Positions 10,398 to 18,880 of a stretch of 64,000 nt of DNA are shown here, one piece after another; within the stretch, counting starts at the first letter, position 1, and every line of letters starts with the position of its first letter. The notes below the pieces were generated by a model that saw only the letters and a program-made list of their open reading frames with translations, was not told the origin of the DNA and made no database searches. The position numbers and the translations under genes were made by a program. The stretch is taken from positions 248,001 to 312,000 of the forward strand of contig NC_020812.1 in assembly GCF_000348745.1 (NCBI RefSeq). The letters are read 5' to 3'. Source of the DNA: Micavibrio aeruginosavorus EPB. GTDB lineage: Bacteria > Pseudomonadota > Alphaproteobacteria > Micavibrionales > Micavibrionaceae.

Positions 10398-11633
10398 ATG
10401 GTGGCTCTGCCTCCGCGCGACGGTAATGGACAATTGCTTTCCGGTCTGACGAACGGTGAAGCATCGCACGCTGTGCCGTTTATGCGCCCGATCCTGAATG
10501 ACATTCATCACAATCCCGGTGCCGAAATCGTCCGCTATGCGCGCGGTCGCGACAACATGATCGCGCTCAGCATGGGCGAGGGCGATGCACCGACGCCGGA
10601 TTTTATTATCCGCAGCCTGCAGGATGCGTTGGGTCGTGGTGAAACATTTTATTCCCCACCGCTGGGCCGCCCGGAATTGCGGCAGGCTTTGTCATCCTAC
10701 TATCTGCGCCATTATGGCCACGACATTCCGATGGAGCGTTTTTTCGTGACGCCGTCGGGCACGTCGGCGGTGCACCTAGCCCTGTCCGCCGTGCTGGAAA
10801 AAGATGACGAAGTCATCGCGGTCGTGCCGATGTGGAAAAACCTGCTCGGCGCAATGCGCCTACAACAGGCGAATATTAAACCGGTTTATCTGGATTTATC
10901 GGCGGATGGCCAGGACTGGGTTCTGGATGTGGACCGCATCTTTGCCACCGTGACACCGAACACGCGCGCCATCGTCATCAATTCCCCGAACAATCCGACC
11001 GGGTGGATCATGACCATCGATCAGATGCGCGCCGTGATGGATTTTGCACGCGCCCGCGGCATCTGGGTGATTTCGGATGAGGTCTATAGCCGCATGGTCT
11101 ACGGCGTATCGCGCGCGCCGAGTTTTCTGGATGTCGCGCATCCTGATGACCGTCTGCTGGTGATCAACAGCTTCTCCAAAAACTGGGCCATGACGGGCTG
11201 GCGATTGGGGTGGTTGATCGGGCCGAAAGAGGCCGAGCAGAAGATTTACGATCTGGTCCTGTACGATTCCCTGTGCCCGAACACGTTTACGCAATTCGGC
11301 GCGATTGCTGCATTGGAGCAGGGCGAGGATTTCATTGCAGAGCAAAAAATCCGTTACGAACACAATATGCAGATCGTGCAAAATTGTTTCGACGATATTG
11401 GTGGCATCATCGCCCCGCGCACGCGCATGGGTTTTTACAGCTTTTTCAAGGTGGATGGCCACGATGATTGCATGGCGCTGGCCCGCAATCTGGTCGATCA
11501 GGCCGGGCTGGTCCTGGTGCCGGGTTGCGCCTTCGGTGAAAATGTGAAAGGTTTCATGCGGATGTGCTTTGCTGTTTCTGAACCGCGCCTGCGTTTGGCG
11601 CTGGACCGGTTTGCAACGGCCATAAAGCGCTAA
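10398..11633 (+). CDS. Class I/II pyridoxal-phosphate aminotransferase
   Basis: A 411-residue fold-type I aminotransferase. Motifs in order: GEGDAPTPDFI near the N-terminus, FYSPPLGRPELRQAL, the cofactor-phosphate loop TPSGTSAVHLAL, INSPNNPTGW (pyridoxal-contacting Asn), ISDEVYSRMVY, and the Schiff-base lysine in NSFSKNWAMTGWRLGW. This places it in the AspC/AAT-I group. The amino donor is not determined; aromatic or aspartate substrates are possible, and an aromatic aminotransferase would fill the tyrosine to 4-hydroxyphenylpyruvate step missing from the operon near 52 kb. AAGG six bases before the ATG supports the start. Confidence 0.88.
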   Translation: MVALPPRDGNGQLLSGLTNGEASHAVPFMRPILNDIHHNPGAEIVRYARGRDNMIALSMGEGDAPTPDFIIRSLQDALGRGETFYSPPLGRPELRQALSSYYLRHYGHDIPMERFFVTPSGTSAVHLALSAVLEKDDEVIAVVPMWKNLLGAMRLQQANIKPVYLDLSADGQDWVLDVDRIFATVTPNTRAIVINSPNNPTGWIMTIDQMRAVMDFARARGIWVISDEVYSRMVYGVSRAPSFLDVAHPDDRLLVINSFSKNWAMTGWRLGWLIGPKEAEQKIYDLVLYDSLCPNTFTQFGAIAALEQGEDFIAEQKIRYEHNMQIVQNCFDDIGGIIAPRTRMGFYSFFKVDGHDDCMALARNLVDQAGLVLVPGCAFGENVKGFMRMCFAVSEPRLRLALDRFATAIKR

Positions 11634-11666
11634 GGATCACCCTTAGACGACAAAGGTTCCCCCCGT

Positions 11667-12236
11667 ATGATGCGCGGCTTCTTTGGTGTTGGTGTGCAAA
11701 GCATCAGCAAAGAGCAAAATCTTGGCAATCTGGTCCGGACCACACATGCTTTCGGCGGATCGTTTTTCTTCACCATCAAGCCGGATATCGACCTGGATCT
11801 GGTGCGTGTGTCGGATACGTCCGATGCGTTCGATCATCTGCCGCTGTATAATTTTGATACGGTCGATGCTTTGCGCCTGCCCACCGGGTGCCAATTGGTG
11901 GGGGTTGAGCTGACGGATGAATCTGTCCCCCTGCCGTCCTTTCGCCATCCGACGCGGGCGGCCTATGTGCTGGGGCCGGAGATGGGCAGCCTGTCGCCCG
12001 ACCTGTTGGCCAAATGCGATCATGTGATCCGCATTCCCATGAAATTCTGCGTCAATGTCGGTGTGGCCGGGGCCATCGTCATGTATGACCGTCTGGTGTC
12101 GATGGGCCGGTTTGCGGATCGTCCCGTGGCGGCGGGTGGGCCGATTGATGCCCGTTTGGACAATATGCCGACCCCCGTCTGGCAACCGCGCCGGGTTGTT
12201 CGCCATCCGCTGAAGGGGCGGAAAGTCACGGAATAA
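11667..12236 (+). CDS. SPOUT-family RNA methyltransferase (TrmH/SpoU-like)
   Basis: A compact 189-residue protein with only the SPOUT catalytic domain. Motif 1 is NLGNLVRTTHAFG; motif 2 is YVLGPEMGSLSPDLL; motif 3 is IRIPMKFCVNVGVAGAIVMYDRL, where the usual SLNVS is CVNVG. Enzymes of this group 2'-O-methylate tRNA or rRNA using S-adenosylmethionine in a trefoil knot. Which RNA it modifies is not clear. An alternative ATG lies three bases downstream of the chosen start. Confidence 0.85.
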   Translation: MMRGFFGVGVQSISKEQNLGNLVRTTHAFGGSFFFTIKPDIDLDLVRVSDTSDAFDHLPLYNFDTVDALRLPTGCQLVGVELTDESVPLPSFRHPTRAAYVLGPEMGSLSPDLLAKCDHVIRIPMKFCVNVGVAGAIVMYDRLVSMGRFADRPVAAGGPIDARLDNMPTPVWQPRRVVRHPLKGRKVTE

Positions 12237-12348
12237 ACGTCTGACATGCCAGGGTGTTTTTTACGGTTGCCAAGGCCGTCTGATTCTCTAAACTGGATGT
12301 CCTGATCTTCCAATGAATGCCCAATGCAGGCAAAGGGTGCTTTCAATC

Positions 12349-12874
12349 ATGCCGATGCTCCGATCTTCTTCGTTTTTCCTTTCGCTGGCCGCGGTTGCGG
12401 TCATCCTGTTTGCCGCTCCGGCGGCGCAGGCGCAAAACCCGGTCGAGCTGGGTGTCCACGGAAACTGGACGGCCTATCGCATTGACGAAACCGGGGGCAA
12501 GGTTTGCTATATGGCGGCCCAGCCGGACAAGGCCGAGGGCAAGTATAACCGCCGTGGCGAAATCTTCGCCCTGATCACGCACCGCCCGGCCGAGGGCAGC
12601 CGTAACGTTTTCAGCTATATCGCTGGCTATGAATACAAGCCGGGCAGTGATGTGACCGTGACGATTGATGGCCAGTCTTTCACCCTGTTCTCGCAGGATG
12701 ACACGGCCTGGGCCCCGGATGCCGCGACGGATGAGAAGATTGCCACGGCCATCCGCAAGGGATCCAAAATGGTGGTCAAGGGGCGGTCCAGCTTTTTTTT
12801 CCACCACCGATACGTTCATCCTGAAGGGATCGGGCGCGGCGCATGATGCGATCAATGAGGCCTGTGCGAAATAA
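12349..12874 (+). pseudogene. Invasion-associated locus B (IalB)-family protein with a frameshift at a T8 run
   Basis: The reading frame from ATG 12349 has a Sec signal peptide ending AAQAQ, then GNWTAYRI, CYMAAQPDKAEG and RRGEIFALITHRP, as in secreted IalB-like proteins of alphaproteobacteria. At the run of eight T at 12793-12800 the frame shifts into SFFFHHRYVHPEG and stops at 12846. Removing one T restores the expected family ending STTDTFILKGSGAAHDAINE with a stop at 12872-12874. It is therefore either a real inactivating frameshift, a sequencing error in a homopolymer, or a site of polymerase slippage. The function of IalB homologues outside pathogens is not settled. Confidence 0.75.
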
Positions 12875-12898
12875 GAATCCTCTTGAAATAAAATTGGC

Positions 12899-12927
12899 TA
12901 AAAAGGCGCGGTTTTCCGCGCTTTTTT
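12899..12927 (+). terminator. Rho-independent terminator after the IalB-like gene
   Basis: GCGCGG-TTTT-CCGCGC stem followed by TTTTTT. It starts 25 bases after the frame-restored stop. Confidence 0.85.
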
Positions 12928-13311
12928 ATGGCCTGTTGCGGTGCAAGCCATTGAAATTAGACAGCATTTTATCCAATCCCATCATTTTGTTAACGCGTTG
13001 TGGATAAGATAGGAAAATAAGGCAATTTTGGGGCCGTTTTGGGGCGGCCTGACACGGAAAAGCCCTTTGGATAAAAGGGTTAACGTCATTATAAAGCGGT
13101 TGTTCGCCCCCCGGCGCTATGCTAACTCTGAGGGGCGAAATTAATGAAGTGTTAACGATTTGGGGTCATACGTATCCGTCGCGTTTTGGGGCATTTGGCT
13201 CCTGATCTGGCGACCGATCCCAACCAACCAGGAGGATAGAACGCGTTCCCGCTGTGTCGGATTTTGCGTCGGTGACGGCGCGTGACACAAAGGGGATCGG
13301 ATCTTGACCCA
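12928..13311 (+). other. Long leader region before the M23 peptidase gene
   Basis: About 380 bases with no convincing gene. It holds AT-rich stretches around 12950-13020 and several GTTAAC sites, then GC-rich sequence. A promoter for the M23 gene is expected here, but I see no -35/-10 pair good enough to name. A GTG at 13282 could extend the peptidase by 10 residues. Confidence 0.4.
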
Positions 13312-14859
13312 ATGCCACAGCTTAAAAAACGCTCGAATAAAATCCTGTCCATCATCCCGCCCGTTGCGGTGCAAGATGTCTTGCACCGTTTGAACCGTTA
13401 TTTGCCGTTGCGTCACCGCCATGTGTTGACCCGCCATAATACGGTGCGCCTGCGCTATGTCGCGGCTCCGGTCTGTGCCGTGGTGGTGATGGGGCTGGTT
13501 TTCACGGCCGTGGGCAATCCGGCGCGCGGTGTGTCCTCTGAACTGGCGGCCCAGGCCTATGCCACCCTCGAACCGGCCGCCGGCGGGGATCGTCAGGACG
13601 GTGAAGAAGGTCTGGTGACCCAATTGGCCGCGACGCAGAAACGTCTGCAACGCTACACCGCCGCGTCCTATACGATGGACCCGGGCCAGACCGTTGCCAT
13701 CAACCGTGCCGCGACTCTCGCGCCGAAAGAAAAACAAGTTAAAATCGCCCCCGGCGACACCCTGACGGGGGCGTTGTTGCAGGCTGGTTTGTCCGATAAA
13801 GACGCCTATGGCGTGGTGCAGGCCATGAAGCAGCATGTGAACCCGCGCTCGATCCGTCCGGGTCAGGTGTTGCAGGTTCGCTTTGATCAGGGCGAAGGCG
13901 ATGTGAAACCGCTGGCGCAGGTCAGCATGGCGATGGATGCGCTGAAAACCATCACCGTCGCCCGCGCACCGACCGAAGAGGCCGGGTTCAAGGTTGATGT
14001 CAGCGAGAAGAAAGTCGTCAAAAAGCTTTACACCCAGGCGGCGGATATTTCCGTGTCTGTTGTTGGTGCGGCGGCCAAGGCGGGCATCCCGTCGGCGGTT
14101 GTGAACGAAGCGATCCGGATTTATTCCTGGGACGTCGACTTCCAGCGTGACATTCGTCAGGGCGACAAAATCGAAATCACCTACGAAGCATACGAAACCG
14201 AAGACGGCCAGCGCGTGAAAACGGGCGATGTCCTGTACACCCAATTGTCCGTCAGCGGCATCGACATTCCGCTCTATCGTTATGAAACGACGGAAGGGCG
14301 CGTGGATTACTTCCAGCCGAATGGCCGGTCCATCCGTAAGACGCTGATGAAGACCCCGATTGACGGGGCGCGTATTTCCTCCGGCTTCGGCGTGCGTCGC
14401 CACCCGGTTCTGGGATACACCAAAATGCACAAGGGCATGGATTTCGCCGCGCCGACCGGCACGCCGATCTATGCCGCTGGCGACGGTGTAATTGAAAAGG
14501 CTGGAAAATTCTCCAGCTTCGGGAACTATGTCCGCATTCGCCACAATGCCCAGCTGAAAACCGCCTATGCCCACATGAGCCGTTTTGGCAAGGGCATCAC
14601 CCCGGGCACCCGCGTCCGTCAGGGGCAGGTGATTGGCTATGTTGGGACCACCGGTCGCTCCACAGGCCCGCACTTGCACTATGAAGTCCTGGTCAATGGC
14701 GTGCAGAAAAACCCGCGCAGTCTGGATCTGCCCACGGGGGAAACGCTGGACGGCGAAGAAATGCGCCTGTTCAAAGCCCACGTGAAGCAGATGGATCGCG
14801 ATATCTCCAACGGCCGCGCCCTGCGCTACGCCCGCAACACGGCCTCAACGGCGCAGTAA
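13312..14859 (+). CDS. M23-family (LytM-type) peptidoglycan endopeptidase, membrane anchored
   Basis: About 515 residues. A single N-terminal membrane helix (YVAAPVCAVVVMGLVFTAV region, residues about 50-65) follows a basic cytoplasmic start. A LysM/OapA-like module lies at about 140-200 (IAPGDTLTGALLQAGLSDKD ... SIRPGQVLQVRF). The C-terminal M23 domain has the zinc motifs HKGMDFAAPTGTPIYAAGDG and HLHYEV, plus YAHMSRFGKGI. Such enzymes cleave peptide cross-links in the cell wall during growth or division. The ATG at 13312 is preferred. The gene ends at a strong terminator shared with the convergent Shedu-like gene. Confidence 0.9.
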   Translation: MPQLKKRSNKILSIIPPVAVQDVLHRLNRYLPLRHRHVLTRHNTVRLRYVAAPVCAVVVMGLVFTAVGNPARGVSSELAAQAYATLEPAAGGDRQDGEEGLVTQLAATQKRLQRYTAASYTMDPGQTVAINRAATLAPKEKQVKIAPGDTLTGALLQAGLSDKDAYGVVQAMKQHVNPRSIRPGQVLQVRFDQGEGDVKPLAQVSMAMDALKTITVARAPTEEAGFKVDVSEKKVVKKLYTQAADISVSVVGAAAKAGIPSAVVNEAIRIYSWDVDFQRDIRQGDKIEITYEAYETEDGQRVKTGDVLYTQLSVSGIDIPLYRYETTEGRVDYFQPNGRSIRKTLMKTPIDGARISSGFGVRRHPVLGYTKMHKGMDFAAPTGTPIYAAGDGVIEKAGKFSSFGNYVRIRHNAQLKTAYAHMSRFGKGITPGTRVRQGQVIGYVGTTGRSTGPHLHYEVLVNGVQKNPRSLDLPTGETLDGEEMRLFKAHVKQMDRDISNGRALRYARNTASTAQ

Positions 14860-14874
14860 GTGGATATGAATTTT

Positions 14875-14907
14875 AAAAAAGCCCCGGGTGAATCCCGGGG
14901 CTTTTTT
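14875..14907. terminator. Bidirectional terminator
   Basis: GCCCCGGG-TGAAT-CCCGGGGC flanked by AAAAAA on the left and TTTTTT on the right. It serves the M23 gene and probably also the leftward Shedu-like gene, whose stop is 48 bases away. Confidence 0.9.
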
Positions 14908-14954
14908 GTTTTCTTTAGTGGTAAAAGCGGTCCATTTTCGAGGGTAAATCTTTT

Positions 14955-16169
14955 TCATGGGGAGTTTTTTAGTTTTTCAATAATATTGTTTAAACGACAC
15001 AAAAGATCGTCGTAGGTAATGATATCCATTATATTAGAGTATTTTCTTCGAATTAATTCCAGATCAAACGTTTGCTTTGCGGTCAAACCTTTGGTGCGCC
15101 CTAAAATTATTAACGCTTTGGGATTGGTGATTTTTAATTCTATGCCGTGAGGAAGAATGTTTGCGTGCTTTTTTGTTATCTCTCGTTCCCCATCAATTCC
15201 CCATTTGTTCAAATGAAAAATGTATTTTTCGGCTTGCATGATTGCGCCGGCTAATTCCTTTTTAGGAAGGAAATTATCTCGATACGCTTTGTTAGATATT
15301 AGGCAGTTATCAAATGGCTGCTTGATTTCTATAATGTCTATGTTGCCATTGACATCTACCAGTGCAATATCCGCATAGCGATTTGTTGTTTTGTCTTTTT
15401 TTGAATAAAAATCTTTTAGATGTAAATTTCGCAGAACTGCAACATATTTAGGAAATATCAGCAGAATAAAGTGAAGCATTAAGTCACGCCAATTATCTTC
15501 AGAGTAGGTGCTTTTCCTACCTAACTCTTCTTCTATTCTATCTCTGATGTATTCGTATTTTTGAATTTCATATTCATAAATATTACTGATAAGGGACCTT
15601 TCTAACGAATATGACAGCGGCTTCTTCTGGAGGTGTTTTTTCAACTTCTCTTGGGCATCGGTCATTGTTTCGAAATAATCTTCTAGAATCATTGAAATCC
15701 TAGATCTGGCATAATGTGTAACCTCTGTTGAGTTTGGAAACTTCAACAAGAGGGTTTCAAATGCTTCTATTGGAATAGCACCCTGTCTATTTCCGCCAAT
15801 AACAATTGGTTCAGAGATAAGCTCATCAATTCTTGAGAAGATGGATATATCGCGATGCGCGATAAAGATCTTGTGATCTATTCGCATATCTGTTGCCAAA
15901 AACAAGTCGTGTTTCAGGCCTAAAATTCGCGCCTCGATCTTGTAGTAGTCACCTTCCATCTTTCCTAAAGCGAAAGATATATTGTTATAATTTTCGTGCT
16001 CGCTACCATCGCTGGGTTTATTTTCTGCAAGAAGATCCTGATTCTTAAAGGTAAAAATCTTTCTGATCGTAACTTTGCTCTCATTGGTTATTTTTTCATA
16101 AACCCAAGAGCTTTCATCGCCGCTATATTCTAATAATAACGAGTTCTTTTTTTTTCTTATTTTAATCAA
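14955..16169 (-). CDS. Shedu-type anti-phage nuclease (SduA, DUF4263 domain)
   Basis: A 404-residue protein in a clearly AT-rich stretch, unlike both neighbours. The C-terminal third matches the Shedu/DUF4263 nuclease pattern: SEDNWRDLMLHFILLIFPKY (223-242), then Asp267 in RYADIALVD, the E-x-K pair Glu281/Lys283 in IIEIKQP, a YRDNFLPKKELAGAI segment, and Gln312/Tyr316 in IMQAEKY. In known Shedu systems this single protein degrades invading DNA. The N-terminal 200 residues are not recognised and may sense the phage, as N-termini vary in the family. The start is TTG, backed by AGGAG at 16177-16181 seven bases upstream. Composition and isolation suggest horizontal transfer. Confidence 0.78.
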   Translation of the reverse strand: MIKIRKKKNSLLLEYSGDESSWVYEKITNESKVTIRKIFTFKNQDLLAENKPSDGSEHENYNNISFALGKMEGDYYKIEARILGLKHDLFLATDMRIDHKIFIAHRDISIFSRIDELISEPIVIGGNRQGAIPIEAFETLLLKFPNSTEVTHYARSRISMILEDYFETMTDAQEKLKKHLQKKPLSYSLERSLISNIYEYEIQKYEYIRDRIEEELGRKSTYSEDNWRDLMLHFILLIFPKYVAVLRNLHLKDFYSKKDKTTNRYADIALVDVNGNIDIIEIKQPFDNCLISNKAYRDNFLPKKELAGAIMQAEKYIFHLNKWGIDGEREITKKHANILPHGIELKITNPKALIILGRTKGLTAKQTFDLELIRRKYSNIMDIITYDDLLCRLNNIIEKLKNSP

Positions 16170-16216
16170 TCCGAATCTCCTAAACTTAGACTATGCCCAC
16201 TTTTAGTGTATCTTTC

Positions 16217-17149
16217 TTAATACCCGCGCTCAAAATCCACCAATCCCGGCGGATCTTCGCCACGGTCCAGCATCATGATGGCCTGGCGGATGGCGGCCAC
16301 GCCTGTCTCGGGAATGGTGATGGCGGCGATGTGCGGGGTGACCAGAATCTGTTTGTGGGACCAGAAGGGATGGTCGGGGGGCAGGGGTTCGGTGCGGAAC
16401 ACATCCAGTGCCGCCATGCGCAGTTGCCCGCTGTCCAGCGCCGGGATCAAATCATCCTCGACCAGATGTTTGCCGCGTGCGACGTTGATCAGGCTGGCCC
16501 CCCGCGGCAATTGCGCGAACAGATCACGGCTCAGGATGTTTTCCGTGTCGGGCGTCAGTGGCAGCAGGCAGACCAGAATGTCGCATCCATTCAGGAAATG
16601 GGGCAATTGGTCGTGCCCGGCATAAACGCCCACCCCTTCAATCGTGTGGTGTGTCCGGGCCCAGCCGCGAACGCGGAAACCCAGTGCGGCCAGCGCGCGG
16701 GCGCACGCCCCGCCCATTTCACCCAGCCCCATAATGCCGACCACCCGGTCCTTGGCCAATGTCGGCATGATCCCGCCCCATGGGATCGTGCTGCCGCCCG
16801 CCTGCACCAGATCATGGTCGCGGTGAAAACGCAGGACGTAGCTGGTCACATAATCAACCATGCCGGATGACAGGCCCGGTTCGATCATACGGATCAGCTT
16901 GGCGGGGTGGGGGAATTCGGGGTGGCCGATATATTGGTTCACACCCGCCGATAACGATAAAACCGCACGCAGATTTGGATAGGCGGTGCGGTCACCCGGG
17001 AACATTTTCCACGCCACCATGTGCGTGATGTCGGATGGATCGCCAACATCCGGCCAGATGCGCATATCCAGATCGGCCAGGCCGGCGCGCAATGCGGGAA
17101 CCCAATGCGGGTTATCAACAGAATAAACAGGGCGAAAGAGAATCGGCAT
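16217..17149 (-). CDS. ghrA: Glyoxylate/hydroxypyruvate reductase A-like 2-hydroxyacid dehydrogenase
   Basis: About 310 residues from the ATG at 17149. The D-2-hydroxyacid dehydrogenase fold is shown by the NAD(P) loop VGIMGLGEMGGACARAL, the INVARGKHLVEDDL arginine motif, ALDVFRTEPLPPDHPFW (Glu) and VTPHIAA (His). N-terminal features such as WKMFPG, VLSLSAGVNQY and the short catalytic half resemble GhrA, which reduces glyoxylate and hydroxypyruvate with NADPH. It ends 48 bases before the Shedu-like gene, so read-through from it could express that gene. An upstream ATG at 17185 adds residues with no family match. Confidence 0.87.
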   Translation of the reverse strand: MPILFRPVYSVDNPHWVPALRAGLADLDMRIWPDVGDPSDITHMVAWKMFPGDRTAYPNLRAVLSLSAGVNQYIGHPEFPHPAKLIRMIEPGLSSGMVDYVTSYVLRFHRDHDLVQAGGSTIPWGGIMPTLAKDRVVGIMGLGEMGGACARALAALGFRVRGWARTHHTIEGVGVYAGHDQLPHFLNGCDILVCLLPLTPDTENILSRDLFAQLPRGASLINVARGKHLVEDDLIPALDSGQLRMAALDVFRTEPLPPDHPFWSHKQILVTPHIAAITIPETGVAAIRQAIMMLDRGEDPPGLVDFERGY

Positions 17150-17231
17150 CTCGTCATTTCCTTTTTGATGGTGAATGATGCGCAAAGTGATTCTTTAAAT
17201 ACTTTATGCCCATCCGGATCGAACACAAACC

Positions 17232-17735
17232 ATGAATATTGCCCGTAAATCCATCCGTCTGACCTTTTTGCTGGGGTTGGCTTTGATCCTGCCCGGCCAT
17301 GTATCCCATTCCGGGGCGCAGGGCGTGCCGAACAACCTGCCGCGCACGGCCATGTCGGGCCAAACATTGATGGGCTTCTGTGCCAGCAAGCATGATGTTG
17401 ATGCCGGTTTTTGCAGTGGCTATATCGCCGCCGTGGCGGAAGCCATGCTGGTTCAGCCGGCGTACGCCCAAAGCGCCTGTGACCATGCCATGGTCAAGCC
17501 GCAACAATTGGTTGATACGGTGAAGATCGAAGTGGACGCCGATCCATCCCTGACCCGTCTGCCCGCCGGGGTGATGGTGGCGCAGGTGATGGCGATGTCC
17601 TATCCCTGCTATAACAATTATGCCCCGGCCGCCGGAGATGTCGTGACCAGTGGCGTCGTTGGCTATCAGGTTGAACCGCTGCCGGCGCCGCCTGTTTCAT
17701 CTGGGGCTGTTTCATCCTTCGGCTTGCGTCCGTAA
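17232..17735 (+). CDS. Rap1a/Tai-like secreted protein
   Basis: A 167-residue exported protein: basic start, hydrophobic signal helix (FLLGLALILPGHVSHSGAQG), then a small domain with paired cysteines. The pattern LMGFCASK ... FCSGYIAAVAEAM ... SACDHAMVKPQQLVDTVKIEVDADP fits the Rap1a/Tai domain (bacterial immunity-like proteins first seen beside type VI effectors). In alphaproteobacteria such orphans are common and their role is unknown. No type VI effector lies nearby. Its 3' end overlaps the convergent SURF1 gene by about 70 bases. Confidence 0.65.
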   Translation: MNIARKSIRLTFLLGLALILPGHVSHSGAQGVPNNLPRTAMSGQTLMGFCASKHDVDAGFCSGYIAAVAEAMLVQPAYAQSACDHAMVKPQQLVDTVKIEVDADPSLTRLPAGVMVAQVMAMSYPCYNNYAPAAGDVVTSGVVGYQVEPLPAPPVSSGAVSSFGLRP

Positions 17736-18439
17736 ACGATAAACCGCAATCCATACATAATGATCAGAATGCCCGCCATCGTGAACCAGAAGATGGCGTA
17801 GGACAGGTGATTGTTGTTGGGTGTTTGCCACGCCTCAACCGGAAGGGGCCAACCCACATCGTCGCGTTTGGTTTCTTCATAAAACGCCAGCGGAACAACA
17901 TTCTCCAGATTGTGGGAGGCGGCCAGCGCGGCGGGGTCCAACGTGAACCACATATTCTGGTCCGGCAGGTTTTGGGGTGTGAACGAATTTGTCTGCGTCG
18001 GGTGGCGCAGCGTACCGATGATTGTCACCGTCGGGTCCGGGCGCTGGATAAACGTGTCGGGATCATCACTGACCCAACCGCGCAAAACCGGAACGATGGT
18101 CTGGCCATCGGATAACAGGAACGGCGTCACCAGATGCGCACCCGTTTTTTGCCCCATCGGTCGGGGTTTCAGGAAGATTTCATGATCATGCAAATATCGC
18201 CCGGTCAATGTGCCACGGATCAGCAGACCCTCTTCGTCGACCAAGGGCGCAATGGTACCCGCGTCCAACGCCAGCGGTTGGGCCGTGCGCGCCGTTTCAA
18301 TGCGGGCCAGCAGGTCGTTTTTCCATTGCAGACGTTGTAACTGCCACGACCCCAGGCCACACAGCACGATCACGCCCGCAAGGGTCAGGATCGTGGCCCA
18401 GAAGGGAAGGCGAAATGGGGCAGGGCGTAGCGAGGACAT
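17666..18439 (-). CDS. SURF1-family cytochrome c oxidase assembly protein
   Basis: About 257 residues from the ATG at 18439. It has the SURF1 layout: an N-terminal membrane helix (FWATILTLAGVIVLCGLGSW followed by QLQRLQWK), a large periplasmic domain with GQTIVPVLRGWVSDD, and a C-terminal membrane helix (YAIFWFTMAGILIIMYGLRF). SURF1 helps insert heme a into cytochrome oxidase subunit I. It lies just after the DUF983 gene (7 bases), the order found in many alphaproteobacterial cox clusters. Its 3' end overlaps the convergent Rap1a-like gene. Confidence 0.93.
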   Translation of the reverse strand: MSSLRPAPFRLPFWATILTLAGVIVLCGLGSWQLQRLQWKNDLLARIETARTAQPLALDAGTIAPLVDEEGLLIRGTLTGRYLHDHEIFLKPRPMGQKTGAHLVTPFLLSDGQTIVPVLRGWVSDDPDTFIQRPDPTVTIIGTLRHPTQTNSFTPQNLPDQNMWFTLDPAALAASHNLENVVPLAFYEETKRDDVGWPLPVEAWQTPNNNHLSYAIFWFTMAGILIIMYGLRFIVYGRKPKDETAPDETGGAGSGST

Positions 18440-18446
18440 AGCGTGA

Positions 18447-18815
18447 TTATTCTTCCCAGTCGCTGGATCGGTGTTTGTATTGCAGGGCGATGACATAGGC
18501 CTTGATCGGGCGCAGCAGGCCCACGGTGATGGCCAGTGCCACGATGGTCCATACAATCACATGCAGCCACAATGGCGGAGCGAACCAGACCTCGACCAGC
18601 AAGGCCAGCGGGACGAGCAGGAAGCTGAGAATAAAAATCAGGAAAACGGCGGGACCGTCGGCGCTGTCATTTTTCGCCAGATCGAAACCACAATGGTCGC
18701 ATGTATCGGCCAGATTCAGCGTCAGGCCCGGTTTGTACAGATTGCCAATGCCGCATTTCGGGCATTTCTGACGCAGGGCCAGCTTCATCAATTCTGTATC
18801 GGGGTTCATGTCCAT
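18447..18815 (-). CDS. DUF983 zinc-ribbon membrane protein
   Basis: A 122-residue protein with two CxxC pairs (CPKCGIGNLYK and CDHCGFD) forming a zinc ribbon, then two membrane helices (VFLIFILSFLLVPLALLVEV and LHVIVWTIVALAITVGLL). This is the DUF983 family, routinely found between coxC and surf1 in alphaproteobacteria and presumed to help oxidase assembly; its exact role is unknown. AAGGAG precedes the ATG. A strong terminator separates it from coxC, so it may have its own promoter. Confidence 0.88.
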   Translation of the reverse strand: MDMNPDTELMKLALRQKCPKCGIGNLYKPGLTLNLADTCDHCGFDLAKNDSADGPAVFLIFILSFLLVPLALLVEVWFAPPLWLHVIVWTIVALAITVGLLRPIKAYVIALQYKHRSSDWEE

Positions 18816-18834
18816 TGTGTGTACTCCTTCAAGG

Positions 18835-18866
18835 AAAAAACCCTCCCTGTGGTAGGGAGGGTTTTG
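18835..18866 (-). terminator. Terminator between coxC and the DUF983 gene
   Basis: CCCTCCC-TGTGGTA-GGGAGGG with an A6 run at 18835-18840, read as a T-tract on the minus strand. It follows coxC by 15 bases and would reduce expression of the two assembly genes downstream. Confidence 0.85.
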
Positions 18867-18880
18867 ATTCTTTCAATTCT

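Noticed and set aside
13141-14781. 546-residue open frame antisense to the M23 peptidase gene
   Set aside because: Same shadow composition, and the M23 motifs HKGMDF and HLHYE lie on the plus strand.
14955-17149. A larger defence island around the Shedu-like gene
   Set aside because: Neighbours are housekeeping genes (M23 peptidase, GhrA-type reductase); no integrase, toxin-antitoxin, restriction or CRISPR gene is visible.
17232-17735. Type VI secretion immunity role for the Rap1a/Tai-like protein
   Set aside because: No effector or type VI component is in the window; the family name alone does not support that role here.
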